64,000 bases of DNA from JBBDXS01 sp040902195 (GCA_040902195.1 JBBDXS010000003.1:119060-183059), one strand, 5' to 3'. Numbered from the stretch's first letter, positions 8,244-16,160 are shown. Notes: generated by a model not told the origin, from the sequence alone. Numbers and translations: made by a program.

Positions 8244-8843
8244 GTGGCGCGCTATATGAGGAACGCTGCAGAGTTAGAGAACGATCGGAACCCGTTTCTC
8301 ACAGGGTCCGATCCTCACAGAGACTTCTTTCCATACGAGACGATCAACTATTCCGCGCGAGTTGAAGTATTGGACCGGAGCTGGGCCGCCGCGCGAGAAA
8401 CGCGACGCCAACTGATTCGGTTCCGCGAGGACGGAACGGCAACCTTCTTACACTCTGTCTGGGGAGACGGCGTTCTATTCGCCAACTACAGCGCACCGTC
8501 CATGCGCATCATCGACGCAATCCCCACGCGCAAGGGCTACGTCGTTGTGCTCGGCCTTCCTAGGACCTTCTATGCAGGGGAGAAGTTCGAAGTCGCTATC
8601 GAGCGCAAGATCGTAGGGCCCTTTTTTGACGAGCTCAACTATTGGGAATCAATACTGCGTGCACCAACGCAATCCTTGAGTTTGGATGTCATCGCACCGC
8701 GCGGCGCGAAGTTCCGTGCACCGGAAGTAATACTGCCACCGCGACGGGAGTTCGACGCCGCGATTCGTGGCAAGACGTTTCAACTAAGAATCAAGAAGCC
8801 CGCCGCTCACGAGCCTTATCGCCTCTCATGGCTTAAGAGCTGA
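8244..8843 (+). CDS. Hypothetical protein
   Basis: A 199-residue soluble protein (DRSWAAARETRRQLIRFREDGTATFLHSVWGDGVLF) rich in beta-strand patterns and with no motif I recognise. GTG at 8244 or ATG at 8256 could start it. It follows the VirD4-like gene by 57 bases; those bases contain an imperfect inverted repeat (CTATAGCAC / GTGCTCTATAG) that overlaps the likely ribosome-binding region. Confidence 0.55.
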   Translation: MARYMRNAAELENDRNPFLTGSDPHRDFFPYETINYSARVEVLDRSWAAARETRRQLIRFREDGTATFLHSVWGDGVLFANYSAPSMRIIDAIPTRKGYVVVLGLPRTFYAGEKFEVAIERKIVGPFFDELNYWESILRAPTQSLSLDVIAPRGAKFRAPEVILPPRREFDAAIRGKTFQLRIKKPAAHEPYRLSWLKS

Positions 8844-8854
8844 AGAGATCCGGG

Positions 8855-8920
8855 TTACTTCCGTGGCTTACGTCGACTTCCGCCGCTACCACCACCGCTG
8901 CCGCCTCCGCTTCCAGCCAT
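8855..8920 (-). CDS. 21-residue Gly/Ser-rich peptide with basic tail
   Basis: A tiny reading frame on the minus strand. After Met-Ala come three Gly/Ser blocks (GSGGGSGGGSGGS) and the end RRKPRK. It has the signals of a real gene: AAGGAG seven bases before the ATG and a -35/-10 promoter (TTGACA, 18 bases, TACAGT) about 45 bases further up. The composition resembles a flexible linker followed by a nucleic-acid-binding tail. No function is known to me. Confidence 0.5.
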   Translation of the reverse strand: MAGSGGGSGGGSGGSRRKPRK

Positions 8921-8960
8921 TTCAACACTCCTTACAGCTCGATCCTAACTGACGCCTGGC

Positions 8961-8990
8961 ACTGTAGGGTATATACCGTATACTTGTCAA
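8961..8990 (-). promoter_or_regulatory. Promoter with embedded palindromes, reading towards the 21-residue peptide
   Basis: On the minus strand TTGACA (8985-8990) and TACAGT (8961-8966) are 18 bases apart. The spacer holds the palindromes GGTATATACC (8968-8977) and GTATAC (8978-8983), a natural operator position. The -35 box overlaps the stop codon of the excisionase-like gene, so the peptide could also be read through from it. Confidence 0.5.
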
Positions 8991-9193
8991 CCTCTTCGGC
9001 CCTTGTAGGGATCCCTGCTTCGCAATTCGGCATCCCTCAGGTATTCCATGACGGCCTTCCGCGTCGTGACCCAGTTGCGTCCGATCTTCCGGGCTCTCAG
9101 CTTGCCCTGTCGAGCCAGGAGACCAAGGTGCTTAAGACTGAGCCCACTAGCGGCCGCCGCCTCGGAGAGCGAGATGAGCTCCTCGCGGTCCAA
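8987..9193 (-). CDS. Excisionase-like MerR-fold DNA-binding protein
   Basis: A 68-residue protein with the winged-helix pattern of the HTH_17/excisionase group: LISLSEAAAASGLSLKHLGLLARQGKLRARKIGRNWVTTRKAVMEYL. Proteins of this type bend DNA at attachment sites and shift integrases towards excision, or act as regulators. It lies 7 kb from the integrase, so a role in excision is possible but not shown by context. The interval 9194-9427 upstream has no gene I can support. Confidence 0.75.
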   Translation of the reverse strand: MDREELISLSEAAAASGLSLKHLGLLARQGKLRARKIGRNWVTTRKAVMEYLRDAELRSRDPYKGRRG

Positions 9194-9432
9194 CGGCCTC
9201 CCGGCCCCTTAGAGGGCCTAGAGCAGACTATACGCCAACCTAGGCCCATGGCAACGAGACGGCCCATAGTCACGGGCCACTCTGAAATAGCCTCCCGGCA
9301 GGGGCGGGCGCGCAGCTTATAACGGCGGTGCGGCTGTCCCGTGTTGCCGCGGGCTTGGGCTCGAGAGTCGCGTTGCGGAGGAGGAACGGATAACCACCGG
9401 ACTATGGGCTTGCCGACCCCGTACCAAGTAAT

Positions 9433-9458
9433 GTAAGATATCCTTACCACCAGTAAGG
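9433..9458 (+). promoter_or_regulatory. Operator-like triple half-site over the ribosome-binding site
   Basis: GTAAG-ATATC-CTTAC is followed after five bases by GTAAGG, giving three alternating half-sites in 26 bases. The last one overlaps the AAGGAGG ribosome-binding site of the gene at 9468 and could pair with CCTTAC as a hairpin hiding that site. An XRE repressor is encoded second in this operon and is the likely ligand. Confidence 0.5.
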
Positions 9459-9467
9459 AGGGCCGAG

Positions 9468-9776
9468 ATGGCCGCGCCAAGTGCCAATTCCGTCTGCGAA
9501 GAACTTCTCATCATCCATCGGGAGTTCCAGGAGACCCTCGGGGAGGCCCACAATAGCCTCTCCGACGGCTGCCGACCACTCAATGACCTACCCGGCTTCG
9601 ATAGCACACTCATCCCTTTGGTCATCCGGACATTGGCCCGACGCCTCGGCATCACGCTCCCTCCGAAGGCAAAGATTACCAATCTCTACATCTCCAACGA
9701 CGGGCGCCAGCGGCTTACGGTGCGCGAGATCGCAGATGGCTTCTGCAGGAAGTACGGAGGATACTTTAGTGGCTGA
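9468..9776 (+). CDS. Hypothetical protein, first gene of the XRE/ImmA operon
   Basis: A 102-residue acidic protein (NSVCEELLIIHREFQETLGEAHN) with a closing segment TVREIADGFCRKYGGYF. No known domain is recognised. The ATG follows AAGGAGG directly downstream of the operator-like half-sites, and the gene overlaps the XRE gene by eight bases, so it is the first gene of the seven-gene operon running to 13,995. Confidence 0.65.
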   Translation: MAAPSANSVCEELLIIHREFQETLGEAHNSLSDGCRPLNDLPGFDSTLIPLVIRTLARRLGITLPPKAKITNLYISNDGRQRLTVREIADGFCRKYGGYFSG

Positions 9777-10116
9777 TCGAGAAGAGACGCGGAAGATAAT
9801 CGCATCGAGGATCCGCGAGGCCCGTCGCTTGGCCGGCCTGAGCCAGGCACAGGCTGCTGGCATTCTCGGTATCCACCGTCCTTCGCTGAGTCAAGCGGAG
9901 GCCGGTCGGCGCAATTTAACGGCCGATGAACTCACACGCCTGGCTCAAGCTTACGACGTTACAGTTTCTTGGCTGGCAGGAAGCGATACTGAAACACTGA
10001 ATCCTCATGATGACCGCATACAGCTCGCAGCGCGTGAGCTTAGCAAGCTCCGCCCGGAGGATGTACAGAGGCTGCTGTCCCTACTATCCGCGATGAGACA
10101 AGAAACTCCGTCATGA
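9769..10116 (+). CDS. XRE-family repressor of the ImmA-linked operon
   Basis: A 115-residue protein with a classical XRE helix-turn-helix: IREARRLAGLSQAQAAGILGIHRPSLSQAEAGRRNLTADELTRLAQAYDV, then a short C-terminal part ending in KLRPEDVQRLLSLLSAM. The GTG start at 9769 has GGAGG eight bases upstream. It shares ATGA with the following ImmA/IrrE gene. In XRE/ImmA pairs of mobile elements the protease cleaves the repressor after DNA damage or another trigger, so this protein probably holds the operon off by binding the half-sites at 9433. Confidence 0.9.
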   Translation: MADREETRKIIASRIREARRLAGLSQAQAAGILGIHRPSLSQAEAGRRNLTADELTRLAQAYDVTVSWLAGSDTETLNPHDDRIQLAARELSKLRPEDVQRLLSLLSAMRQETPS

Positions 10117-10967
10117 CCTATCGAAGATCATTCGATGCTCTAAGAGCCATTGAGCTGGCAGCGGAAGTGCGTGATGACGCAGGCCTCGACTTCGTCTCTC
10201 CGATTTCGATCTTCGACCTCTGCGAGGTTCTAAACGTCTCTGTCCGTTTCATCGATACCAAGAGTGCCGAGGCCATCTACTGCGCCGGACCAGGCCTGGC
10301 TCCAACGATCATTGTCTCGGCACTCCGCCCGCCTCAACGTCGATTCTTCAATTGCGCACACGAACTCGGCCACCATTTCCTCGAGCACGGCTTCACCGTT
10401 GACGAGTTCCAATCAGGTGCTACCCAACCCACGAACGAGCTCCTCGCAGATACTTTCGCTGCACATCTGCTCATGCCGCGGCTCGGCCTAGCAAACGCAT
10501 TTGTGGTCCGAGGTTGGGACATCAAAGAGCCAACGCCCTTTCAGCTACTGGTTGTGGCATCGCACTTCGCCATTGGTATGGACACCTTGATAACTCATCT
10601 CGAACGAGGCCTCAACCTCCTTACTTCGCCGCAAGCTGATCGCCTCCGCAAAGTCCGGCTCCCCGTTCTACGCGCGGAAATTCTCGATAGAGCAGAAGCT
10701 GCCCGCCTCGTGGTCGTCGACAAGGATTACTCGCTCCCCTCCGTGGACGTCGACGTTGGCGACTTGATTTTGGCCGCACCTGGTAACGCGACTTGCAATG
10801 GTCCGTCAATCAGGCACGAAGGCAGCTGCAATACGGGTTCGATCTTCCGAGCGATTGCCCCCGGCACTTCCGACATTGCCTCATCTGTCCATGGCTTGCC
10901 ATTGATCGCCCGGGTATCGAGAAAGCCATACATCGGCCTCGCGAAGTATCGGTTCTTGGAGGAATAG
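10113..10967 (+). CDS. ImmA/IrrE-family metalloprotease
   Basis: A 284-residue protein with the zinc-protease motif HELGHHFLEHG (His83, Glu84, His87) and the second helix NELLADTFAAHLLMP that carries the third ligand. The last 100 residues add a mostly beta segment (RLVVVDKDYSLPSVDVDVGDLILAA). Family members cleave a cognate XRE repressor and so switch on integrative elements or stress responses. It is translationally coupled to the XRE gene before it and followed after four bases by the thymidylate-synthase-like gene. Confidence 0.92.
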   Translation: MTYRRSFDALRAIELAAEVRDDAGLDFVSPISIFDLCEVLNVSVRFIDTKSAEAIYCAGPGLAPTIIVSALRPPQRRFFNCAHELGHHFLEHGFTVDEFQSGATQPTNELLADTFAAHLLMPRLGLANAFVVRGWDIKEPTPFQLLVVASHFAIGMDTLITHLERGLNLLTSPQADRLRKVRLPVLRAEILDRAEAARLVVVDKDYSLPSVDVDVGDLILAAPGNATCNGPSIRHEGSCNTGSIFRAIAPGTSDIASSVHGLPLIARVSRKPYIGLAKYRFLEE

Positions 10968-10971
10968 TGCA

Positions 10972-11781
10972 ATGGCTGCTATAGAAGGTACCTTCTTTCA
11001 CGCGACTGGCGGCAACCTATCTGTGGCCTGGAGTCGAGCAGTCACCGAAACTCGGAAGCGAACTCGTAGAGAAGTCAGTCCCCTGCTCTTCTCATTCGGT
11101 GGCCTGGACCAGGAGGCACCTGAAGAGCTTGCTGCGATTCGCACGCTCCTAGACGAGTGCCTCGGCCAGTCAGACATGCAAAGCGTGCAAACGGTCGCGA
11201 ATACCATCTTTCCTCAGGGCATCTGGCAGTTTCACAGAAACGATCGCCATGCTTTTTTCAACGCTTACCTGGACAGCCTGCCTGACTATGTCGGCATGGC
11301 ACCCTCCAAGAACAGCCGTGGTCTCTACTTCGCACGGTTGATCGCCTACGGCATTGATCCTAGGACCGGGCGTGGCGACCTCACACATTTAAACCAGTTG
11401 GAGTTCATTATTCAGCACTGTAACCGCGGCGTGCGACGCTCAATGTTTCAGGCAGCTCTCTTCGATCCCTCCCGCGACCAGACGGCCAGCGCGCAGCTGG
11501 GATTCCCTTGCCTACAGCACGTGACGTTCGTACCAGATTTCCACTCGCAAGCTCTAACGACCAACGCCTTCTACGCCACTCAGCAGCTCTATGAGCGGGC
11601 CTATGGCAACCTCCTCGGCTTGGCTCGTCTCACCAAGTTCATGGCAAAAGAAACCGACCTTCGACCAGCAGAAGTTAACTGTTATGTAGCTATCGAGAAA
11701 ATGGATAGAAGGCTCAAGACTGGCCGCGCGCTCGATCGCTTGCTTGGCGCCGTCGAAGAAGCAGCCTCCTCGGAGAAATGA
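10972..11781 (+). CDS. Thymidylate-synthase-like protein with altered phosphate site
   Basis: A 269-residue protein. Residues 150-240 follow the ThyA fold: RRSMFQAALFDPSRD, then FPC with Cys180 at the place of the catalytic Cys of PPCH, a strand pair, then YATQQLYERAYGNLLGLARLTKFMAKE matching YQRSxDxxLGxPFNIAxYAxLxxMxA. Asn213 fits the Asn that selects a uracil base, but the Arg, Ser and Asp that bind the nucleotide phosphate are replaced (TQQL for RSxD) and the His after the Cys is Leu. It may therefore act on another substrate or only bind. It lies between the ImmA and AcpS-like genes, one base before the latter. The fold assignment is from motif reading alone. Confidence 0.65.
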   Translation: MAAIEGTFFHATGGNLSVAWSRAVTETRKRTRREVSPLLFSFGGLDQEAPEELAAIRTLLDECLGQSDMQSVQTVANTIFPQGIWQFHRNDRHAFFNAYLDSLPDYVGMAPSKNSRGLYFARLIAYGIDPRTGRGDLTHLNQLEFIIQHCNRGVRRSMFQAALFDPSRDQTASAQLGFPCLQHVTFVPDFHSQALTTNAFYATQQLYERAYGNLLGLARLTKFMAKETDLRPAEVNCYVAIEKMDRRLKTGRALDRLLGAVEEAASSEK

Positions 11782-11782
11782 C

Positions 11783-12202
11783 ATGGAAATAGTTGGCCAC
11801 GGACTAGATATCGTCGAACTGTCGAGGATCGACCACTTGGAAAAGGAGCATGGCGGCGATTTCCTGCTTGGTTGGTTTACGGAGCATGAGATCTCGCATG
11901 CTCCGCCAGTAAATCGAGGCGCCTACTTCGCAGGTCAAATCGCGGCCAAGGAGGCCATAGTCAAGGCAATCGGAACTGGCCTAGTTGGCGAAATGGCATG
12001 GACCGAGATAGAGGTCAACAGGGCGCAATCTGGCGGGCCGCTCGTCGTTCTCACGGGTTCGGTCCTAGAGATGGCTATAGCCCACGGCGTGGAGAGCTGC
12101 CTATTGACGATCAGCCACGGCGGTAACATGGCGATCGCAAGCGCACTCGCGCTCGGAAGGCACCGGGGGCCACGAGGCCGCTCGTTGCCCGATGGCCATT
12201 GA
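11783..12202 (+). CDS. AcpS-like 4'-phosphopantetheinyl transferase
   Basis: A 139-residue protein with both AcpS motifs: GHGLDIVELSRI (Mg ligand Asp9) and YFAGQIAAKEAIVKAIGTG (Glu57), then EIEVN and ISHGGNMAIASALAL as in the family. AcpS transfers 4'-phosphopantetheine from CoA to the DSL serine of a carrier protein. Length and motifs suggest an active enzyme. It is a second-site copy on a mobile element, placed in an operon of nucleotide-type genes; an acyl carrier protein (26,242) and a ketosynthase (24,979) are encoded on the same element and may be its clients. Confidence 0.85.
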   Translation: MEIVGHGLDIVELSRIDHLEKEHGGDFLLGWFTEHEISHAPPVNRGAYFAGQIAAKEAIVKAIGTGLVGEMAWTEIEVNRAQSGGPLVVLTGSVLEMAIAHGVESCLLTISHGGNMAIASALALGRHRGPRGRSLPDGH

Positions 12203-12241
12203 CCAGTTCTGCTGTGTAGCCTAGGTTAGGTGAAGAGCCAG

Positions 12242-12982
12242 ATGAGCACTTCCACAATGCAGTCTCCAGCCGAGCCCGACAACGGGGCCATAGACGTTGG
12301 ACCTGGCTTTCTAACCAGGGTAGAGATCGAGAAGCATTGGACACGGCTCTTTCCATCCACCGAAGACTCAGACGTGCCTCCCCCTCTTGGTCGACTTAAG
12401 CCCGCGTCGGTCGACTTACACCTGGGCGCCGAGTACTTCGTGACTTCCGAAAGGGCTCCGCGGCGGCTGTCGCAGCAGGATGACTACGTCAAGATCCCGC
12501 ACGGTGAGTTTGCTCTTCTCACGACTCATGAGGTCGTAAGCGTCCCCAGCAACGTTCTCGCGCTGATAAGTACGCGAGTTAAACTAAAGCGGACCGGACT
12601 GATTAACATTTCTGGATTTCACGTTGATCCAGGCTTCACCGGTCAAATTTTCTTCTCGGTCTACAACGCCGGTCCTACGGATCTGATGTTGAAATGGAAG
12701 GAGCGAGCTTTCACGATTTTCTTCGCTTCGCTAATAGGGCCTACGATCCCTTACGATGGCCAGTACCAGAACCAGCGAGGCCTGCCGCCAGACCTTGTAT
12801 CGGGACTCGGCGGTCCTCCGCTTAACCTCGTCAAGCTTGACCAGCGGATAGACAACCTCGAGGCTCGGTTCATTTCGAGGCTCGGCCTATATGGCGGCCT
12901 CGCCTCCGTAGTCTTCTCCGTCCTTCTAGTTCTACTGGGCACAGGCGTGGGTGCGGGCCTGCAGTGGTTTTTCACGCGATGA
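12242..12982 (+). CDS. Membrane-anchored dCTP-deaminase/dUTPase-fold protein
   Basis: A 246-residue protein with the trimeric dCTP deaminase fold: KPASVDLHLGAEYFV, FALLTTHEVVSVPSNVLALIS, then TRVKLKRTGLINISGFHVDPGFTGQIFFSVYN. Against E. coli Dcd the conserved Arg residues of GRSSLARLG remain, but the two serines become Val and Lys, and the catalytic Glu of the PGWSG-LEFYN strand is Ser. Deaminase activity is therefore doubtful. A coiled segment (KLDQRIDNLEARF) and a C-terminal membrane helix (VVFSVLLVLLGTGVGAGLQW) follow, which normal Dcd lacks. GTG at 12,230 is an alternative start. It shares ATGA with the radical SAM gene. Confidence 0.78.
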   Translation: MSTSTMQSPAEPDNGAIDVGPGFLTRVEIEKHWTRLFPSTEDSDVPPPLGRLKPASVDLHLGAEYFVTSERAPRRLSQQDDYVKIPHGEFALLTTHEVVSVPSNVLALISTRVKLKRTGLINISGFHVDPGFTGQIFFSVYNAGPTDLMLKWKERAFTIFFASLIGPTIPYDGQYQNQRGLPPDLVSGLGGPPLNLVKLDQRIDNLEARFISRLGLYGGLASVVFSVLLVLLGTGVGAGLQWFFTR

Positions 12983-13995
12983 CCTCAAACGCCCCGCCTC
13001 TGCGCCTCCTGCGGATCGAACTGCTGCGCGGATGTCCATTGACATGTGTGCACTGCTCCGCCGAGGCAGGCCCGGGAAGACGTGAAGCAATGAGGCTGGA
13101 GCAGGTCATCGGCCTGCTTTCGGACGCCCGCGAGCTAGGAGCCGACCGTGTGATCTTTACAGGCGGCGAACCGTTGGAATTTTTGGAACTCGAGGAGTGC
13201 CTAGGGTTTGCGCGCAAACTAGGGTTGGACGCGACACTATTCACCACTGGCATATCCAGACGTTCAGGGACTCCCGGAGTTGACCGCGCGTTCCTGGCGG
13301 CGATTCAGCCCTTGACTAATAGTTTTGTACTTTCGCTCTATTCACACAGGCCGGAAGTGCATGATCGAGTAACCGCTAACCGAGGAAGCTGGAGCCAGAC
13401 AATGGAAGCGGCTCTACATCTCGCGCAGCTTGGTTCCTCTGTGCACTTCACCTTCCTGCCTCTGACGCAAAACTACAGCGATCTCATGGAAGTGGCTCGT
13501 CTTGCCCGAACGGTTGGCGCGGTTGAGCTTAGAATCATCAAGCTGGTCGCTCAGGGGCGAGCGGCCCGAAACTCACAGCTCACCACGCCTGCGCCTGCGG
13601 CCGTGGCCTTGTCGATAGCTGAGGCCAAACGGGTGGCGTACCCAACGAGGATTCGCGTCGGCGGTGCTGCAGCATTGTATGGCTTCGATACGGCTTGTGA
13701 AGCACCAGTCGGCGAGCTATTCGTGGGCGTGGACGGCTGGATTAGCCCGTGTCCGGCGCACTCACCTGCAGAAGCCGACCCCGACTCGAACTGCTTCAAC
13801 GTTGGCCTCCAGCGCGTATGGGAGCACTCGCGAATCCTACGTGAAGTCCGCCGAGCACAAGCGAACGGTTTCCGTTGCGCAGATAGTTGCGTTGCACGAA
13901 GCGCCTTAACGCCACATCCCGACAAATCTCCTTCCAACAGTTTGCTGAGAGGCGCCGCGTTCAGCACTAGGTCCCCGCAGTGGCACGATTCCTGA
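12979..13995 (+). CDS. Radical SAM protein with SPASM-like C terminus
   Basis: A 338-residue protein with the iron-sulfur motif CPLTCVHCSAE near the N terminus, the SAM-binding TGGEPLEF, and a cysteine-bearing C-terminal region (CEAPVGELFVGVDGWISPCPAH, later FRCADSCV) like the SPASM extension that holds extra clusters. Such enzymes modify peptides or small molecules by radical chemistry; the substrate here is unknown. The ATG overlaps the stop of the dCTP-deaminase-like gene. It is the last gene of the operon, and its end overlaps the end of the convergent UDG-like gene by 29 bases. Confidence 0.87.
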   Translation: MTSNAPPLRLLRIELLRGCPLTCVHCSAEAGPGRREAMRLEQVIGLLSDARELGADRVIFTGGEPLEFLELEECLGFARKLGLDATLFTTGISRRSGTPGVDRAFLAAIQPLTNSFVLSLYSHRPEVHDRVTANRGSWSQTMEAALHLAQLGSSVHFTFLPLTQNYSDLMEVARLARTVGAVELRIIKLVAQGRAARNSQLTTPAPAAVALSIAEAKRVAYPTRIRVGGAAALYGFDTACEAPVGELFVGVDGWISPCPAHSPAEADPDSNCFNVGLQRVWEHSRILREVRRAQANGFRCADSCVARSALTPHPDKSPSNSLLRGAAFSTRSPQWHDS

Positions 13996-14611
13996 GCGCG
14001 TCCGTCATACCTGTCTGAAACTCGCGCTTCCGGCCTCGCGCCGGATGTCGAACCGCGTCATGCTCTAGCCCAATCGTCCGCAACGCGTCCTCAGCACGAC
14101 GACCAACAGCGATCAATCGCGATTCCGGAAACATCTCCATGAGCGCTTCCAACCACGGCGTCCCAATGCTCACCTCGTGAACCTTAACCGGCGCATTCGC
14201 TTCATTCCCGTTGTTGACCGGGTGAAATGGGACCGCGTTCCAAGTTAGGGGCATGGCCTCATCTTTGAGTATTTCGCTCAAGCAAGACCACAGCGCCGTC
14301 GCCGTTGCTTCTCTCCAAAACGTCGCTGACGAGCATGCGTCGTAACCAGATGACGATCCGAACGCCCTCCAGGGATCGCCCCAGTCATCCAGCAGGATTG
14401 AGAGCGAGCAAAATGCGACACCCGAAGTTGCAGCTCCACGGTAACCGGGCGCCTCGCCGACCAGGAGAAAACGGCTAACCTTCGGATCCTTTGTAGAAAG
14501 AAACCGCTCCAGATTGCGAGCGGCCGTTGGGCAATCATAGGGATTGCGAAAGCCGATCGGCAGATCTGCATCCACCAGAGACGCGACGAATTGCTTGATG
14601 GAACGTCGCAT
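13967..14611 (-). CDS. Uracil-DNA-glycosylase superfamily protein
   Basis: A 214-residue protein with UDG motifs: FLLVGEAPGYRGAATSGVAF (GEAPG at residues 52-56, as in family 4/5 enzymes and their relatives), a strand TWNAVPFHPVNNG where active enzymes carry catalytic residues, and AVGRRAEDAL with HPARGRK near the end. Relatives include uracil-DNA glycosylases and enzymes working on modified bases. It is convergent with the radical SAM gene. ATG at 14,611 is preferred to the GTG one codon earlier. The 217 bases between it and the next minus-strand gene hold its likely promoter. Confidence 0.75.
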   Translation of the reverse strand: MRRSIKQFVASLVDADLPIGFRNPYDCPTAARNLERFLSTKDPKVSRFLLVGEAPGYRGAATSGVAFCSLSILLDDWGDPWRAFGSSSGYDACSSATFWREATATALWSCLSEILKDEAMPLTWNAVPFHPVNNGNEANAPVKVHEVSIGTPWLEALMEMFPESRLIAVGRRAEDALRTIGLEHDAVRHPARGRKREFQTGMTDALRNRATAGT

Positions 14612-14827
14612 CACTTGAGAGTTTGATCGGTCTCTGCATTTAGCGCAAGCTCGGGCGACTGTTCAATGAATCGAACGCCTGAGCTAGCCTAACGCGACAT
14701 GCGTTACGTCGCACAATGTGTGCATCCGCGACACGAATTACACTTGCGACGGCTACTCCTCGTCGCTTCAGTCGAGTCACTGCTGATCCGTCGACAGGCT
14801 TGCGCCACAGCCGGGTCGCTGGAGCAT

Positions 14828-15892
14828 CTACGGAACCGCTGTCGATTCGCCCGCTGGAGAAGGCTCTGGAATTCCCAACGGAGTAGCTGCCGCTTGACCA
14901 GGCGTTGACGTAGCTTTCGTCGACGGCGAAGGCGTCGCATCAACAGCCTGGCACTGCGAAGCACTCGAGCCAACGGACAATAGTGCCACGCTCTGGACTC
15001 GTTTGAAGCCTGGATCAGAGAAGAACACTTCCACGTGGTATCCGCATTCTCCGCCACTTAACTGGGCACCGCAGACTTCCATCGTTCGGTCCAATTTGCC
15101 GGGCTCTCCCTGGAGGCTCCCCAAAAACTGGACGGTCTGACCGGAAGTTCCAAGAGCGATGGCGTACGCGTCCATACCGTCTGGAATGCTGTTTCTCGGA
15201 ACTCCAACCGTCACACAGGTTCCTTGATCGTCAAAGGGCGTCGCAGACGCAGCAGGCACTTCGGTCGCGGTATTTTCGGGTGTTGAACCATCGCTCTGAC
15301 CTGGATCGTCTGCCCTGCCCACCCCTTCTGGCGTTCCCTCAGCCGGATTCGTGGAGTGTTGTTGCCCTGGCGTCGGCATTTTGCCAGCCTCTGGCTGGTG
15401 AATACCGGCGCTGTAAAACGCTACCGCAATGGCAATTCCTGAGCCCGCTAGAGCCAGACCCGCGATGACAATTGCAGCACATGCCTTCCTCCTGGCCCCG
15501 TCCAATGACGCATTCATAGACGTTTCTGCCGCACTGGTTCGCGAACGCGTAACCACGAGGCACACAGCGACGAGAAGCGGAGGTGTTGCTACGAAATTCA
15601 ACGCCGCTAGGGCGACAGTTGCTTGGATCGGCGGTGGTAGCCATACCCCCAGGACAACGAGGCCACCAGTCGGCGCGAAAACTGCCACCAAAGCTAGCGT
15701 ACGCCCAAGCCAAGAAAGCCTTTGACCTAAACGCGAAAGGATTGCGACGAGCTTTTCGCTTCGGAGAACTAGACGGGCACCTTCATATACGGCGCCTTGA
15801 ACAAGCTCCCATATTGTTTCCTTGCCCTCAACTGATTCGTCACAGGTGGTCAACCGTAAGGCTCCCCCACCTCCTAGTGGCGCTCGCGCCAA
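14828..15892 (-). CDS. Membrane protein with extracellular Thr/Pro-rich domain
   Basis: A 354-residue protein with two hydrophobic segments at about residues 62-82 and 88-110, a third at 137-160, then a Pro/Ser/Thr-rich linker, a domain with four cysteines (GTCVTVGVPRNSIP, MEVCGAQLSGGECGYHVEV) and a low-complexity tail. The layout predicts an outward-facing cysteine-bonded domain. No family is recognised. It lies upstream of and co-directional with the UDG-like gene and is divergent from the XRE-like gene at 16,161; the 268 bases between hold AT-rich TTGACA and TATAAT elements but no pair of ideal spacing. Confidence 0.6.
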   Translation of the reverse strand: MARAPLGGGGALRLTTCDESVEGKETIWELVQGAVYEGARLVLRSEKLVAILSRLGQRLSWLGRTLALVAVFAPTGGLVVLGVWLPPPIQATVALAALNFVATPPLLVAVCLVVTRSRTSAAETSMNASLDGARRKACAAIVIAGLALAGSGIAIAVAFYSAGIHQPEAGKMPTPGQQHSTNPAEGTPEGVGRADDPGQSDGSTPENTATEVPAASATPFDDQGTCVTVGVPRNSIPDGMDAYAIALGTSGQTVQFLGSLQGEPGKLDRTMEVCGAQLSGGECGYHVEVFFSDPGFKRVQSVALLSVGSSASQCQAVDATPSPSTKATSTPGQAAATPLGIPEPSPAGESTAVP

Positions 15893-16160
15893 ATCCCCTT
15901 GGCACGGCTATGCAAGGCGTTCTCGGCGGGGGTTCATGCGGGGAGACCCACTGACCAGGCTAGTCCAAGCTGCCCTCAGTGAATCACATTCAGTCTTTCA
16001 CTTTGTTCCAGAATTGTCAAGTTGATCTTGACGAGACGTTGCAGTTGACAAGCGCCAGTATAATCATCATAGCGCTAGCTCCTTCAAACAATTGACACAA
16101 CAGGTGCTCTGCAGCGTTGTTTATTGGGTTCGTCTGACCACGGACCAAGGGAGGAGGTTC

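Noticed and set aside
16031..16061. TTGACG / TTGACA and TATAAT boxes as a promoter for the XRE-like gene at 16,161
   Set aside because: The spacings available (25 and 8 bases) do not fit a functional pair, so only a general control region is claimed.
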